Below are positions 11,235 through 22,386 of a stretch of DNA of 64,000 bases, piece by piece. Position 1 is the stretch's first letter. Each line of letters begins with the position of its first letter. The DNA is from Halichondria panicea. Taxonomy: Eukaryota > Porifera > Demospongiae > Suberitida > Halichondriidae. The notes under the pieces were generated by a model, which ran no database searches, was not told where the DNA came from, and worked only from the letters and a program-made list of their open reading frames with translations. Where the stretch lies: the NCBI RefSeq assembly GCF_963675165.1, contig NC_087388.1, positions 4,841,047-4,905,046 on the forward strand, written 5' to 3'. Position numbers and translations under genes: made by a program.

Positions 11235-12635
11235 CCTATTATATATAGTATAACTTATTGTATAGTGTGTTCAGTTATTTATTTTTGTAACAGTCGCAGC
11301 TTACCACAGTAATTTAAATGGCTGTAACTTAGATTTTAGATTTTATAAAACCGTGTAGTTTCGTTAGTTTGACTGCTTTATTCGATACTTTTTTGAGTCC
11401 CATCCAATTGTAGTATATATCACATTGCAAGTGTGTTAATTATGTGTGATATTGCTGTGATAATTGTTGCTATGGTATTAGCCTCGATTCCAGCTAAGAA
11501 GAAGAAAGGCGGCCTGGTATACTTTGCATGTGCATGTGCGAAATAATTTCCAAATTGTTAATTTGTAAGTATTACATTTCATCATACAAATTGTAAATAA
11601 ATGGACAAGTGCACCAATTAAGGAAGACCATGACATTGTGGTTAGTGGTAAAATGTTCATGACCACAATGGCAGCCTATTTAAAGTAGAATGATTGCGCT
11701 GCAACAGTGTTGATAATAGCTCTGTTTAGCAAGGAGACAGTTCACAGTTTCTAGGTAACACATTGAAGGCTGTTGCAGTCCCTTCAGAATCTTTTATAGC
11801 ATCATCTGTTTGCACAAACTTTCTATTCAACTTATAAGTTAGCCTTGCACTAAAGTGCTAGCTTTTTGTTACCTACAACAGTCAAAAAAGAGCTGTAAAG
11901 CAGCTAGCTAGCTATTTAGTAGCCATTGCTCTTGCAGAAACGCCCCTTATTCCTATGGATCTAATGCGCATGCGCGCTAATCACGTGTGAGAAATTCCCC
12001 ACATCTCTGTCCACATCCTAGCAGAATCAATCTTCTTCTTTCTTGCTTCCTTGAGGTCCTGGTAAGCCACAAAACACTTACCATATACAATAGATAACAT
12101 GTGTATAAGTCTTACAGTTATAGATATTAACACTTTCTTCTAACAGACTGCTTGTTATATAGATATATACTACTTTTAAGACGTGCACACACCCAAACAC
12201 AAACAGGCACATGCACACGCTCTCCCACACACACAAAACATGCAAGCACATGTTGCCTGCTCTATTATCAATTTTGTCATCAATTTCCAATGTTATTATT
12301 TCCAACTTATTTCAAATGTATGGAATTTGTTCCTTGTCAAATATTACGAATGCGAAACATTTATTTCAAGGACATAAGCCAAAGCAGGACTCAGTCATCT
12401 TTGCACAATATTTCTATGTAGTGAGGCAGGGCCGTAAGAACCAGAATTTCCCCCTCCCGGACACACCCCCTACGGCGCTTTGCCCCCATTCTGCTCCCCC
12501 ACCTAAAACATCTTCTTACGGCCCTGTGAGGTAACAGGGACTACGACTTCTTTACCCACTCGCATACAGGATGTGAAAGCTTAACTCCTGCATGCATAGC
12601 TTATCCCTCTGAGAAGCAACCCTATATACTTTTCT
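11235..12635. other. Spacer downstream of gene A: dispersed repeats
   Basis: No gene seen. A lone left end of the TAGCCTCG hairpin family lies at about 11480-11526. A dispersed repeat at about 11755-12090 also occurs at 37630-37970, including a shared CCTGGTAAGCCACAAAACAC. A small MITE lies at 12427-12526. The ORFs at 12150-12530 are (CA)n-rich, low-complexity readings. Confidence 0.55.
12427..12526. mobile_element. 100-bp MITE with CAGGGCCGTAAGAA ends
   Basis: Left end CAGGGCCGTAAGAA, right end TTCTTACGGCCCTG, a 14-bp inverted repeat. TGAGG occurs on both flanks, so a short or partly decayed target duplication is likely. The interior is C-rich on this strand. Confidence 0.75.
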
Positions 12636-13583
12636 TTGGTGGGAGTCATGTGTTCAGAAGCCTGGCATGTTGAAAATACAGAGGGTCACCATTTCATAGA
12701 GCTGTCATACTTTTGGTTACTACCTCCCCCACAATCTGTACACATTGGAGATGTTCACAGGTGTACAAGCTCTTCATTGTATATACCAGCTCCACTACAG
12801 GGCTCGTTATAATGATTCAGAAGCAATACCATATAATTATAGGCTTCTTTGCGTGGGCACTAATCATACATATAGCTTTGAGCCAAAGTTGTGAGATATA
12901 ATTATAGTCTAAGGCCTACTTTCTAAACCAGACCTCACACCAAACCTATACACACAGTCCCAAAACATTAAACGATAGAAGGGAATGTATTTTTTAGGCG
13001 TTAAAGGTAATTTATCATAGAATTGGTGGGATGACAATCTCCTTGACACATGGCATAATTCTGTGTTATAGTGTTGACAGTTATGTGGCCATTATAATTA
13101 TGATGTTACTTGTGGCCGAAACGTAAATGATGTGGTCTATGCTGTGCGCATGAATTACACTGAAAAGAGTAATGGGCTGTTATTTTAGAATACACAAATA
13201 GACAATTGGTAATGTGCATGTCTTGCATTATCGACCATTATGGTTTATATACTGTACCCACACTAGAAACCTCTCTTCTGGTGCTGTCCCTGGGAAAGCC
13301 CCTCAAAATTGCTGCTGAAACCTTGCCAAATCAGTGGTCTGATAATGTGCATGGCCAAGTTTATATAGCTTCTATATATGCATATAATTATAAGCTGCAT
13401 GATAATTATATATGTGCATTTAGATGTCTAAATCTGGGGAACTTAGCTAGCAGAGTAGGACCCACACCTAACACAGTAGTGTAAGCAAGTTTGTCTATAG
13501 TGATACATTGAAGGTTGGTTAGCTATAATTATAATTAGTATTGCATTGTCCTGCACAAAAAATGTCTATGGTATTATATATAT

Positions 13584-14179
13584 CAGGAGCACATTACAGA
13601 AGGAGCGTCTAACTGTGCATGGGTTCGGAAATCGCATCTCGTGTGCTTTCCTAAACGCCGCATTGCCTTATAAGAAAAGTGTGCAAGTACTGTGTACATA
13701 AATTACAGACAGTGGTCAGCCTGTGAATATCATTATAAAGGGATTTTGTATGTAGTGCAGCAGCAGGAGAGCTAGGTTGAGCCAGAAAGAGCTAAAATGA
13801 ATAGCTAGATCTTTGATGGATGTTGGTATACATCATGGAAGAGACTATCATCGGTGAGGTACAGAAAGTTCTAAAATAGGAGCATATCCCAGAGAAAGTT
13901 TGCTAGACTTAGACTAACACATACTAGGCGTTTTGTTTTTGCAGTATAGGGAGTCTTACTGGGGTTCTTAGAAGAGAGAGCTTACTACCAGGCCTATAGC
14001 TAGCTAGCTAGCTGTAGCTTTTCACTTTTATTGACCTATGCTTGGTAAAAGTGCACCGTCAGCTCAATTAGCACTAGCCCGCAGACCCACTTAGTGGTTT
14101 TGCATATAAGGTCATGCTTTGCAAACTTCCACGAGATGCGATTCCCGAGGTAAGACGCTCCTTCTGTAATGTGCTCCTG
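13584..14179. mobile_element. 596-bp non-autonomous DNA transposon, CAGGAGCAC ends, 7-bp TSD
   Basis: Starts CAGGAGCACATTACAGAAGG and ends with its reverse complement. TATATAT flanks both sides (13577-13583, 14180-14186). The subterminal region CGCATCTCGTG is also inverted. An antiparallel full copy is at 44350-44953. The empty site is seen in the tandem spacer copy near 16735-16745. Confidence 0.88.
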
Positions 14180-14368
14180 TATATATATAGGTACCTTTTT
14201 GCTTGCCTATAGTTTATTAGTAAGTGCCATTGTGTTTGATGAAGTTTTATGGAGTCAGTGTTGCACTTCTAAATTCAGGGAGAGAATGATGAATTAAATG
14301 TCATTCTTTTATTGAAGGTGTGTTTACTATTATTTTGCTGTACATACACAATTGTTCTTTTCAAGTCT

Positions 14369-14398
14369 GTTAGCAGACATTCCGCCAACTATTCTAAC
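14369..14398 (+). promoter_or_regulatory. Conserved upstream block, orphan copy 2
   Basis: GTTAGCAGACATTCC...TATTCTAAC, near-identical to the block ahead of gene A. No membrane-family ORF follows. A truncated CCGTATAGC-family MITE and then the chitin synthase exon fragment come next, so a gene copy has been lost or never moved here. Confidence 0.4.
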
Positions 14399-14663
14399 AT
14401 GTTGCATACCGTATAGCGGGAAATTTTTGCAAGTGCAGATGTTTGCTAAATGGCTCGAGAGCCCCAGAAGAAAAATCTGCTGTTGCAATAATTTGTATTC
14501 AAACAATACTTTGCATGTGCAAACGTATACCCCTTTATACTGGTCAAATTGTTGTAAATTTTACAACAACAATCTGGGAGGGAGCGTGCTATCAACTTGT
14601 GAATGTTGCATGATATTGGATTCTGTGGCAGATTGGATAGTATCATGAGAATGTGATTATCCT

Positions 14664-14913
14664 TGATACTATTGAGTTTGTAGAGATACATGACTACATT
14701 GAACCATTTGGAGTGAAGATGCTCGAGCTTGTCTTTCTTTCCTTGTATGCTCTGCTACTATTCATCCAATTTGTGGCGATGATTATTCACCGAATCATCA
14801 CTATGGTACACTACATTGGAACACTTTCGAAGCGTACCGAGCAGAATAGAGTAGATAAGAATATGTTTAACTGTCATAACTGTCTCGATACTGTAGAGTT
14901 GTTCATAAATTAG
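14664..14913 (+). pseudogene. Duplicated last exon of chitin synthase (fragment)
   Basis: Encodes a near-copy of the chitin synthase C-terminal helices, with TIEFVEIHDYIEPFGVK and FLSLYALLLFIQF, ending in TAG at 14911-14913. It corresponds to bases from about 6784 of the real gene, so it lacks the start of that exon and any splice acceptor. Downstream residues diverge (LSKRTEQNRVDK). No other chitin synthase exon is nearby. It marks a segmental duplication joining the chitin synthase 3' end to the membrane-gene array. Read as a non-functional relic, although the frame is open. Confidence 0.85.
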
Positions 14914-15517
14914 ATAAGGATCGAGGTACAACTTTTAGCTGTTTTAATATTATAGTGCATTAGTTATGTCAATTTCGAATTCATCTTTGAAGAACCATTA
15001 ATAGGTGCATGTGCTGCATGTGTGTGTGTGTTGTGCATGTGCATATGCATTTTCCTTAGAACAATTATAGGTATATGTCAATATAAGAACCTATACTAAC
15101 ACAGGTGTGCATGGCATTATGTACATGTACACACAGGGTTTTGTATATACCCTAGAGTAGTATACGGAGGTTTTAAATTGATATTTAGTAGTATATGGTA
15201 GTATGTATAAGCACGTACATCACGATACAAATGCATATTTTTAGTTTTGTGTGGTGTGGTGTTTTGTGAGCAGATGTGCTGCATGTGTATTTTTCTTGGA
15301 CCATTATATTGCATGGTAAGAACGGTAACAACCTATATAACGGGTATTATCACATGGACAACAGTACCAACTCTTATATATATGTATATATATATATATA
15401 TTTATATATACACATCATAAAGTTATATCTACTACACTATATCAGAGGTATCGCCATGGGGGTGGCAAAGGGGGAAATCCCCCCCCCTTTTCTGGTTCTC
15501 TACTAGTCATGTGCACG
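14914..15517. other. AT-rich spacer with TA microsatellite
   Basis: Nothing coding. TATATA run at about 15378-15412, TG/CA-rich patches near 15010-15040 and a C-run at 15479-15487. Confidence 0.6.
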
Positions 15518-15653
15518 TGTAGAAGCATGGCATGTTGAAAATACAGAGGGCCACCATAATGTAATTCACAGAGTTGTCTGGTTACTATCTCCCCACAATC
15601 TGTACACAATTGTGGTTGTGCTCACAGCTGTACAAGCTCTCGTACCAGCTCCG

Positions 15654-15701
15654 TTATGGCTCGTTATAATGTTGTAGCTACAACATTATAACGAGCCATA
15701 A
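15654..15701. repeat. Perfect 48-bp palindrome without spacer
   Basis: TTATGGCTCGTTATAATGTT is followed by GTAG|CTAC and then the exact reverse complement; the arms are 24 bases each. The matching site in spacer copy 1 (about 12800) has GGCTCGTTATAATG but no inverted half, so this arose after the duplication. Confidence 0.9.
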
Positions 15702-16982
15702 GGCTTGTATATATAGTGAAGCAATACCATAACTATAATTATAGTCAACACTAATTATACAGCTTTGAGCCGAGGTTGTGCATGGGATCATTTCAATAGT
15801 TGCCCTAGCTAGCTTTGTTGCTGGTCCTATAATCTAAGCCTGACCTCATACCAATTAAAACTCACACACAGAGCCTAACTTGTCATTGTTGCTGCTGTAT
15901 TTTTTAACTATAATTATGTATACCGTAGCTATAACTGGAAAACTTGGCGGTTGTATTTGGTGGGCATATGAGCCTTTTGCGGAACTGACTTAATTGGCGT
16001 GGGTATACTGCTGCAATGACATCTCCACTGGAAAACTTGACGGTTTTAAATTTGGCGATATGGATCTTTGTTAAAATCTGCCAAATTGCCAAACTAACTC
16101 ACTAAATTTTTCAGTTTTATACAGTGTAAAGATGGATGCAAGGGAATGTAGTATATATTGGCGTTAAAGGTTATAGAATTAGTACTTGACATGGCATAAT
16201 TAGTTGACAGTCAGCCATTAAAAGTGTGTGATGTTACTTGCTGTGGAATGTTAATATGATGTGGTCTATATATATGTTGTGTGTGCGTGGTTTAACACTG
16301 AGCAAAATAATGCAGGAATACAGGCAATGAAGAATAATAGGCTCTGTTATTTTTAGAATACAGGAATAGAATTGGCAATGTCTTGCATATAATCTACCAT
16401 GATGGTTTATACATTACCCACACTATATAAACCTCTCTCCTGGTGCTGTCCCCGGGAAGGTCCCTACTGTAACCTTGCCAAATGGTCTGATAATGGTGTG
16501 CATGGTCAACTTTATATAGCTTCTATATAAATTATGCATATAATAAGCTGATATGCATAATTATATACGTCTTCTAAATCTATAGAATTTAGTACTAGCG
16601 GAATAGGACCCACATACAGTGACGCCAAACACAGCAGTGCAAGCAAGTTTATAGGCGCCTTAATTTGTCTAGTGCTAAAAAGGTTGGTTAGCGTATAATT
16701 ATAGTATTGCATTGTCTCCTGCACGATATTGGTATTATTATAGGTGCCTATAATTTATTAGTCAAGTGCCATTAAGTTTTGTGGAATCAGTATTGCATGG
16801 TTAATTCTAAGTATAGCCTCATTCCCATGCAGGCCGATTTGTCTCTAAAATAACGCTAGGTCAACAAGCCTCGACCTGGGAATGAGGGAAAGAATGATTA
16901 TATAGTGCCATTTATTAAAGATGTGTTTTGCTATATATATTTGCTGTACATATACAATTGTTAATTGTTTTCAAGTCTGCAT

Positions 16983-17012
16983 GTTAGCAGACATTCCGCC
17001 CACTATTCTAAT
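16983..17012 (+). promoter_or_regulatory. Conserved upstream block, copy 3 (ahead of gene B)
   Basis: GTTAGCAGACATTCC...TATTCTAA. A MITE and the nested insertions at 17381-17929 now separate it from the coding start of B by about 980 bp, against about 100 bp in gene A. Confidence 0.4.
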
Positions 17013-17380
17013 ATAACATGTTGCATGCATATACCGTAATAGCGTGAAATTTTTGGAAGTACTAAATGGCTCGAGAGTCGAGAGCCTCCACAAGAAATTT
17101 CCGCTCTTGTAATATTTGCGTTCATTGTAAAAAACAATACAAGCTTTGCATGTGCAAAATAATGTATGAACCCGGTGCATGGGAGTTTCTTCCAATTTTA
17201 ATTTTGCGTTAACTGCTTTGCTCTCAAAAATTTGCTCTGCATAAAAATTTCCCGCTATATATATATACGATATCATATACAAGGTCATTTGTTAAAACTG
17301 TGTCCCTCTTACTATGATGTGCACGTGCATTAAGCAATGCTTGCCGAGTAACAAGCCATTCACAAATGAAGGTACCAATA

Positions 17381-17929
17381 CCGTATACAGTGCCTGTAAC
17401 CTAGAGAGTAGAATACCACACATTTGTGAATTTTGGTACATAAATATGAATATTTTGACATGTTTTTGTTGTAGCTCTACACAATTATGGTATCAGCATC
17501 ATTTCTTAGAAATGTTCCAATCTCAACGTATAGCCGGTAATTTTCAGGGGAGAAAACATTCGTGGTTGAGCAATATTCAATCACTTCGTGGAAAATATTT
17601 TCGTGGTTGCTGCTTGCACTGCAGGTAAAGGTAGGCAAGGTCACTTCATTCGTGGGTAAAATATTCGTGATCTGACCTCTAACCACGACTCTACTCACAC
17701 ATTTGTAGTATTCAGGTTACAGGCACTGTAGCGGGTAATTTTCGGGGGACAAAATATTCGTGGTCCAGCAATATTGAGACATTTCGTGAGTAATATTTTC
17801 GTGGTTGGAGCTTGCACTGTAGGTAAAGGTAAGCAAGGTCGCTTCATTCGTGGGTAAAATATTCGTGGTCAGACCTTCAACCACGAAAACTACGAATATT
17901 TTACCCCACGAAAATTAACCGCTATACGG
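17381..17929. mobile_element. CCGTATAGC-family MITE inserted in the former N-terminal coding region of gene B
   Basis: The outer element runs from CCGTATA to CTATACGG with TA on each side (17379-17380, 17930-17931). Its left terminal repeat is split by another element at 17388-17728. The flanks match the start of gene A: CGAGTAACAAG before and GGAGTCTCCCCTA after. The insertion therefore sits inside what was the N-terminal coding sequence. Confidence 0.82.
17388..17728. mobile_element. Nested TA-flanked element with CAGTGCCTGTAACCT ends
   Basis: Inverted ends CAGTGCCTGTAACCT and AGGTTACAGGCACTG, with TA at 17386-17387 and 17729-17730, inside the left end of the outer MITE. It itself carries a truncated CCGTATAGC-type segment (about 17528-17690). 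A diverged relative is seen at about 50990-51130 (TTTCTTAGAAATGTTCCAAT shared). Confidence 0.78.
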
Positions 17930-17994
17930 TACTGAATTTTCTGGAGTCTCCCCTATCTCACCCACTTCTTTCACATCTAGTTTATTGCGAGGTA

Positions 17995-19614
17995 ATGGAT
18001 GAAGAAGTGGCCCAGGTCCCTGATGATGAGAATTACAGTACCGTCGAGCAGGATATTTATGCTCAGATTCTGGAAGACATTTGCGATAATATGCCAACTG
18101 AAGTAGATACAGATGTGGAATATGCCCCTTATGGCGGTGAACGGTTGTTGGATGGTGCATATACGCTTGACTTTCATGGCATGGCTGATATAAAGAAAAA
18201 ACCAAAAGTTGCTGACATTAAGCATTTACATATTATGAAAACCTTTCTAAAGCTCGCCCGCAGAAGAGGATTTCGCATGTTACAGATGCTTTTGTTTCCT
18301 AAAAGAGTTGACAAATTCTGGACAATTCTTAAAAATGTTTGGATTATTAGCGAGCTTCTTTTTCTCTTTACAGGCCTTGGTCTATCAATATACGATATAA
18401 CTACAACAGATTCCGAGTCTGTTGCACTGTACTCTTGGATTGAGCTGGGATTTGCTAGTCTCGGGTGCTTACTGGCTACAGTGGATGCAGTTGCCTCTTT
18501 ATGGCCGTGTCAAGTGTGCTGCAATGCTTTTGGAAATGTTTGTGATCGATGCCATTTTCTTAAATCGTGCTTGAACACTGGTCGGATTTTGCTCACTGAG
18601 CTTATAATAACTCCCCTTATAATCTGTGATCTATTTGGTCTTTTCATCGAGCAAGATTACAAGTGTGAAAATGAAAATCAATGTGTAAAGTTTGCTCACT
18701 TTGTAATAGATGTTGTTGCTACCATCCTTTTTCTTTATATTGTTCGCATCTTTGTTCTTGTTGCCACAGTCAAAAGTATATACAAAATTCAGTCGCCCAA
18801 AGAAGGTAGCGTAGAGAAAGGAAGTGTGCCTACTAGACCTCAGGTTGAGAAACGTGCATTCAAGTTTACTGTCTTCCTTGTTATACACACGGCTCTTCAA
18901 TTACTTGCTCATTTCATCATGATTGTTGCCATTGGTGCACAAATACGCTACGAAAATAACCACCTTTACATTCAGTCTGTCAGCAGTTGTCCCGGAAATT
19001 ACTGTATAAGTGGTTTCCTTATTTACATGTCTACTGCTGCTTGTATCTTGCCCATTCTTGGACTCTTCAGCTACTTTGTATACACTAACTTTTGGTTTCA
19101 AGAATGTCCAATCTCTGTTCTTGTTGACTTTTTGCACGTGATTGTAGCACCTGGTGGAAAGGATATTATCGAAATGAAGGAAAACAAGAAAATAGATAAA
19201 AATGCTTTGGTAAGAACAATAAACTCCATAAGCAACAACGTGCAGAATAATTTCAAGGAACTTGTACAGACAAGCTTTAAGACAAAACTTTTATACCCAT
19301 TCAGGAATTCAACGTGTGTAGTTTTCTGCCTCTTTTATGCGGCTTGTCAGTTGGCTTTTTACATAGTTGCTGGATATGGGTATGTCAGTGTGAGTCACAT
19401 CCTCGACAGTCCATGGCTGTTTGGTTTCACTATTTTCGGAGGAGTATATCTATTGTTGATTAACATTTACGTCTTCATTATTGCTGCCTATTGGTTCATT
19501 ATCATAGTAACCTTGACGACTTTACAGGTGCTTGAAATATTGATATATCTCGCTTATTGTTTTTGCGTGACATGTGACATTCTTAACAATCCTTGTAAAT
19601 ATTTACAATCGTAA
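17995..19614 (+). CDS. Multipass membrane protein of unrecognised family, member B (539 aa, shortened N-terminus)
   Basis: Near-twin of A from the EQDIYAQILEDICDNMP region to the C-terminus, with the same eight or nine hydrophobic segments and the cysteine loop CxxCC(x7)CxxC(x5)C. The ancestral start codon is gone (the homologous ATGGCGAGT reads TTGCCGAGT at about 17341), a nested transposon pair interrupts the N-terminal region, and a 2-base deletion shifts the remaining part. The first usable in-frame ATG is 17995. Relative to A about 80 residues of the N-terminal region are missing. A 230-base tract (18418-18647) is identical to A, though the flanks differ by roughly a tenth. The open frame suggests it is, or recently was, functional. 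Function unknown. Confidence 0.8.
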   Translation: MDEEVAQVPDDENYSTVEQDIYAQILEDICDNMPTEVDTDVEYAPYGGERLLDGAYTLDFHGMADIKKKPKVADIKHLHIMKTFLKLARRRGFRMLQMLLFPKRVDKFWTILKNVWIISELLFLFTGLGLSIYDITTTDSESVALYSWIELGFASLGCLLATVDAVASLWPCQVCCNAFGNVCDRCHFLKSCLNTGRILLTELIITPLIICDLFGLFIEQDYKCENENQCVKFAHFVIDVVATILFLYIVRIFVLVATVKSIYKIQSPKEGSVEKGSVPTRPQVEKRAFKFTVFLVIHTALQLLAHFIMIVAIGAQIRYENNHLYIQSVSSCPGNYCISGFLIYMSTAACILPILGLFSYFVYTNFWFQECPISVLVDFLHVIVAPGGKDIIEMKENKKIDKNALVRTINSISNNVQNNFKELVQTSFKTKLLYPFRNSTCVVFCLFYAACQLAFYIVAGYGYVSVSHILDSPWLFGFTIFGGVYLLLINIYVFIIAAYWFIIIVTLTTLQVLEILIYLAYCFCVTCDILNNPCKYLQS

Positions 19615-20832
19615 CTGGACTCATAGGTAGACTATATCAGTATAACTTATCGTTTATTGAGTGTTCATGCAGTTTGTTAATTTGTATACCAGTCCTAAGC
19701 AGTAATTGTAGCTTACCACAGCCATGTAAGTGGTGCTGTGAGTTAGAATTTAATTTTTGTAAAAGAGTGTCTTTTTAAATTTATTGTGGATCGATTGCAA
19801 TTAGTAAGAATTTAAACAGTGTAGTTTCAAATTATTTTATTATGGATCGACTGCATGGTTAGAATTTCATTTTTGTAAAACAGTGTAGATTCAATATTTG
19901 TAGTTGTTCTGATTGTTGGTTGATACTCCAATTAAATGTTGATCATTACATGAATAACGTGACAGCATCACAGGTATATGCATGCACAACACAAGTAATC
20001 CTTATACGATGCTTGAATCAGACGTATAAGCTATCACTGCATGTAGCCAGAATAGTTGCCATTGGTAATGCAGCTAGATATAATAGGTTGACAATATATT
20101 TAAATCAATATTCTTGTGGTCCTAAACTCAAACACGTTATAAGGTATACTATAATTATACTCACTATAGTTATAATAATTATAGCTGTATTATGCATGGC
20201 GGCTATAAAAATTTGGGCACAAAACAATTTGCAAAAGGATCACATGCATGCAGGATCCGCAATATATGCCACTATAACTACGACTCACATGCATGATCAG
20301 GTGGGGAGACGTGAAGGAGTTGAGCGATGATGGTCTTTTCATAATGCAGAGAAAGCAATGCAATCGCCAAACTGAAAACTGAAGGGCAGATCACATCCAT
20401 GCACTGTACTTTTTGATGATGCCGAAGATCTGAAACTATAATTTTATGTGTGCATGTGTGTGTGTGTGTGTGCGTTATAAGGCGAAATCATGCACGTAAT
20501 ACTGTTCTATTCAGCTATATAACACAGTGGCGTAGGAAGATTTTTTGCAAGGGGGGCTCAGAGTAGTCTGGCCACGCCCTCCCCAAAACTTAGCAAAGAC
20601 TGAAAGAGGCTGGAATTCGAGACTAGGCTCATAGATTACTCATTATCAATAAATATCTCTGTGGTAGATCTATCACTTTGCACTTTAGACTTTCGCATTG
20701 AAATAATCACGTAATTTACAGTTTAATAGCTGCAGGGCTGCAGCCAGCATGCTGTAGCTAAGCTAACTCAACAGTTCAAGCTAAACATTTGAGTTCCAAA
20801 TCCCCAAAAATCGAAATTTAAAGAAGGAAAAC
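19615..20832. other. Spacer between B and D
   Basis: No gene supported. It has repeated TTTTTGTAAAA..GTGTAG pieces (19754-19890), a truncated CAGTGGCGTAGGAAG element (20526 onward, compare 61868-62028) and a TG run near 20455. The ORF at 19920-20330 has no family features and is probably chance. Confidence 0.5.
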
Positions 20833-22216
20833 ATGCTTTTCAATATGGATAACTGGACGAGTAGAGCACATGGATTTAACATAGCTACGCGTATACTATT
20901 GCCTATTCGTGAAATTATTAGACGGGTATGGGTTGTCATGGAGCTTGTTTTGGTAGCTCTAGATTTAATTCTTTCTGTAATAGCAATTGCAAATGGGACA
21001 GCTGCAGGATATTTAATCACTCATCTTGTGTTCATCTCAATTGCTCTATTGCTATCATTAGAAGATTTCAGGGGATTGTTTTGTGTGTTTCAATGTGCAC
21101 TAAACTGTACAGGAAGTTGCAAAGGTTGTTTGAGTTTCAAACGTAAATATGACTTTGGATGTGCAGTTTTAACAGAACTTATTTTAACACCACTACTTTT
21201 GACTGATATATTTGATGTGGTAATCGGCCAAGGATATAGAGGTGATGCTGGAACTGCAGATAAACTTGGCTTTGCAGTATTTATAATAGATGTAATGTGT
21301 ACAATCGGTTTGGTTTATTTTGCTCGGTTAGCGATATTGATATCAGCTGTAGTGACTACGGACAGACTATTCACTGCTAGTACAGTAACTCAGAAGTCTG
21401 GAAATGATGTCTCAAACTCTAGACAGTGGAGTAAACTTTTTTGTCTGCTGGGCTTTCTCATCCATACAGCAGGTCAGTTCTTGGTTCACATTTCTATGCT
21501 TGTTGCAATTGGTTTTGTGTTGATCATTGAAAATCAGCATCTTTATAATTCTGAATTTGAAAATGAAGGCTATCATACTAGTGGCTACCTGATCTATATG
21601 TGCGTTGCTGTCTGTTTTCTTCCTTTCTTTGGTCATTTCTCATACTTTATACTGGCTAACTTTTGGGCAAATGAGTTTTCGTTGTCACTTATTTGTGACT
21701 TTGTGAAGCTATTTTAGAAGTCAGAAATCTTGGATGAATTCAAACATGTAAAAATGACAAAAGAACGATTGGAGAAACTGGTTAATAAAATGGGCATACA
21801 AAACCTATTTAAAAAACATGAGAGTTTTACAAAGCAAGTGGACTCCTGGAAGGAATCATCACAGGGTAAAAGCATCTGCTGCAAGCTAGATTGTGTATCC
21901 CTATTTCAATCCATTGTTACTGATTTTTTGCTTAGTGTTCGGTTTGTTGCATTTGGTCTTCTATGTCTTTGCGTTGGTAGCCTATACTAATAATGCAGAG
22001 GCTGCTGAAGTAAATGGGATAGGCGAATATGGCTTTGCGATTCTTGCAAGTTTTCTTGTGGATGGTCTTGTCAATATGTATGTTCTTTGCCTTTCAACTT
22101 TATGGTTTTTAATACTTGTTATTATTTTGTTGCTTTCAGCTTTGTTGTGTTGTTGTGCCTGCAACTATTGCTGCTTAAGCATTTTTTGTTATTGCTTTTT
22201 CCAAAAAGAAAACTAG
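20833..22216 (+). pseudogene. Divergent member D of the membrane family, broken by one stop and one frameshift
   Basis: Aligns with A and B from just before the first hydrophobic segment to the C-terminus: RRVWVVMELVLVAL, a cysteine loop CxxxCxxxCxxxCxxC, LTELILTPLLLTDIF, and LPFFGHFSYFILANFW. It lacks the long hydrophilic N-terminal region. An in-frame TAG at 21715-21717 cuts the ORF after DFVKLF, and similarity resumes in the same frame. A second break near 21890 moves the frame before YPYFNPLLLIFCL. Protein similarity runs straight across both lesions, so an intron is unlikely. It is more diverged from A and B than they are from each other, so an older duplicate. A strain polymorphism or assembly error at either site cannot be excluded. 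Confidence 0.75.
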
Positions 22217-22386
22217 TACTTTCTAACGTAGAGTATATATAGTTTATCACTATAATTATAGCTGTGTTTCCCTTAGAGTTTTTAGTCACCCAGCACTGAG
22301 ATTCCACTTGTTGTTAATTTGCAAACAAATTTTATATTTTGTAAACTGTCTATTCTATATACATTATTTATTCTAAGTCACATGTA

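Larger units (their letters stand above)
12636..14440 (+). repeat. Tandem spacer duplication, copy 1
   Basis: Matches 15518-17080 in the same order with many small differences: the GGCATGTTGAAAATACAGAG block, a GGCGTTAAAGGT block, the GGTGCTGTCCC block and the TTAGCAGACATTCC block. Copy 1 holds the 596-bp transposon at 13584-14179, absent from copy 2. A partial third copy lies at about 23425-24060, and a short piece at 62290-62340 ahead of gene E. Confidence 0.8.
15518..17080 (+). repeat. Tandem spacer duplication, copy 2
   Basis: Counterpart of 12636-14440 without the 596-bp transposon. It carries its own extra insertion at about 16824-16889, bounded by CCTCATTCCCA and TGGGAATGAGG, absent from copy 1. 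It ends with the conserved upstream block (16983-17012) and a CCGTA..GCG MITE (about 17033-17270). Confidence 0.78.

Noticed and set aside
16824-16889. CCTCATTCCCA / TGGGAATGAGG insertion as a member of the micro-hairpin family
   Set aside because: It is absent from the sister spacer, so it is an insertion, but its ends differ and no 9-bp duplication could be found.
19920-20330. 136-codon ORF with a hydrophobic stretch as a small membrane protein
   Set aside because: Composed of AT-rich repeat-like sequence; no homologous pattern and no splice or promoter support.
21715-21717. TAG in gene D as readthrough or recoded codon
   Set aside because: A separate frameshift near 21890 also breaks the gene, so ordinary decay or error is simpler.
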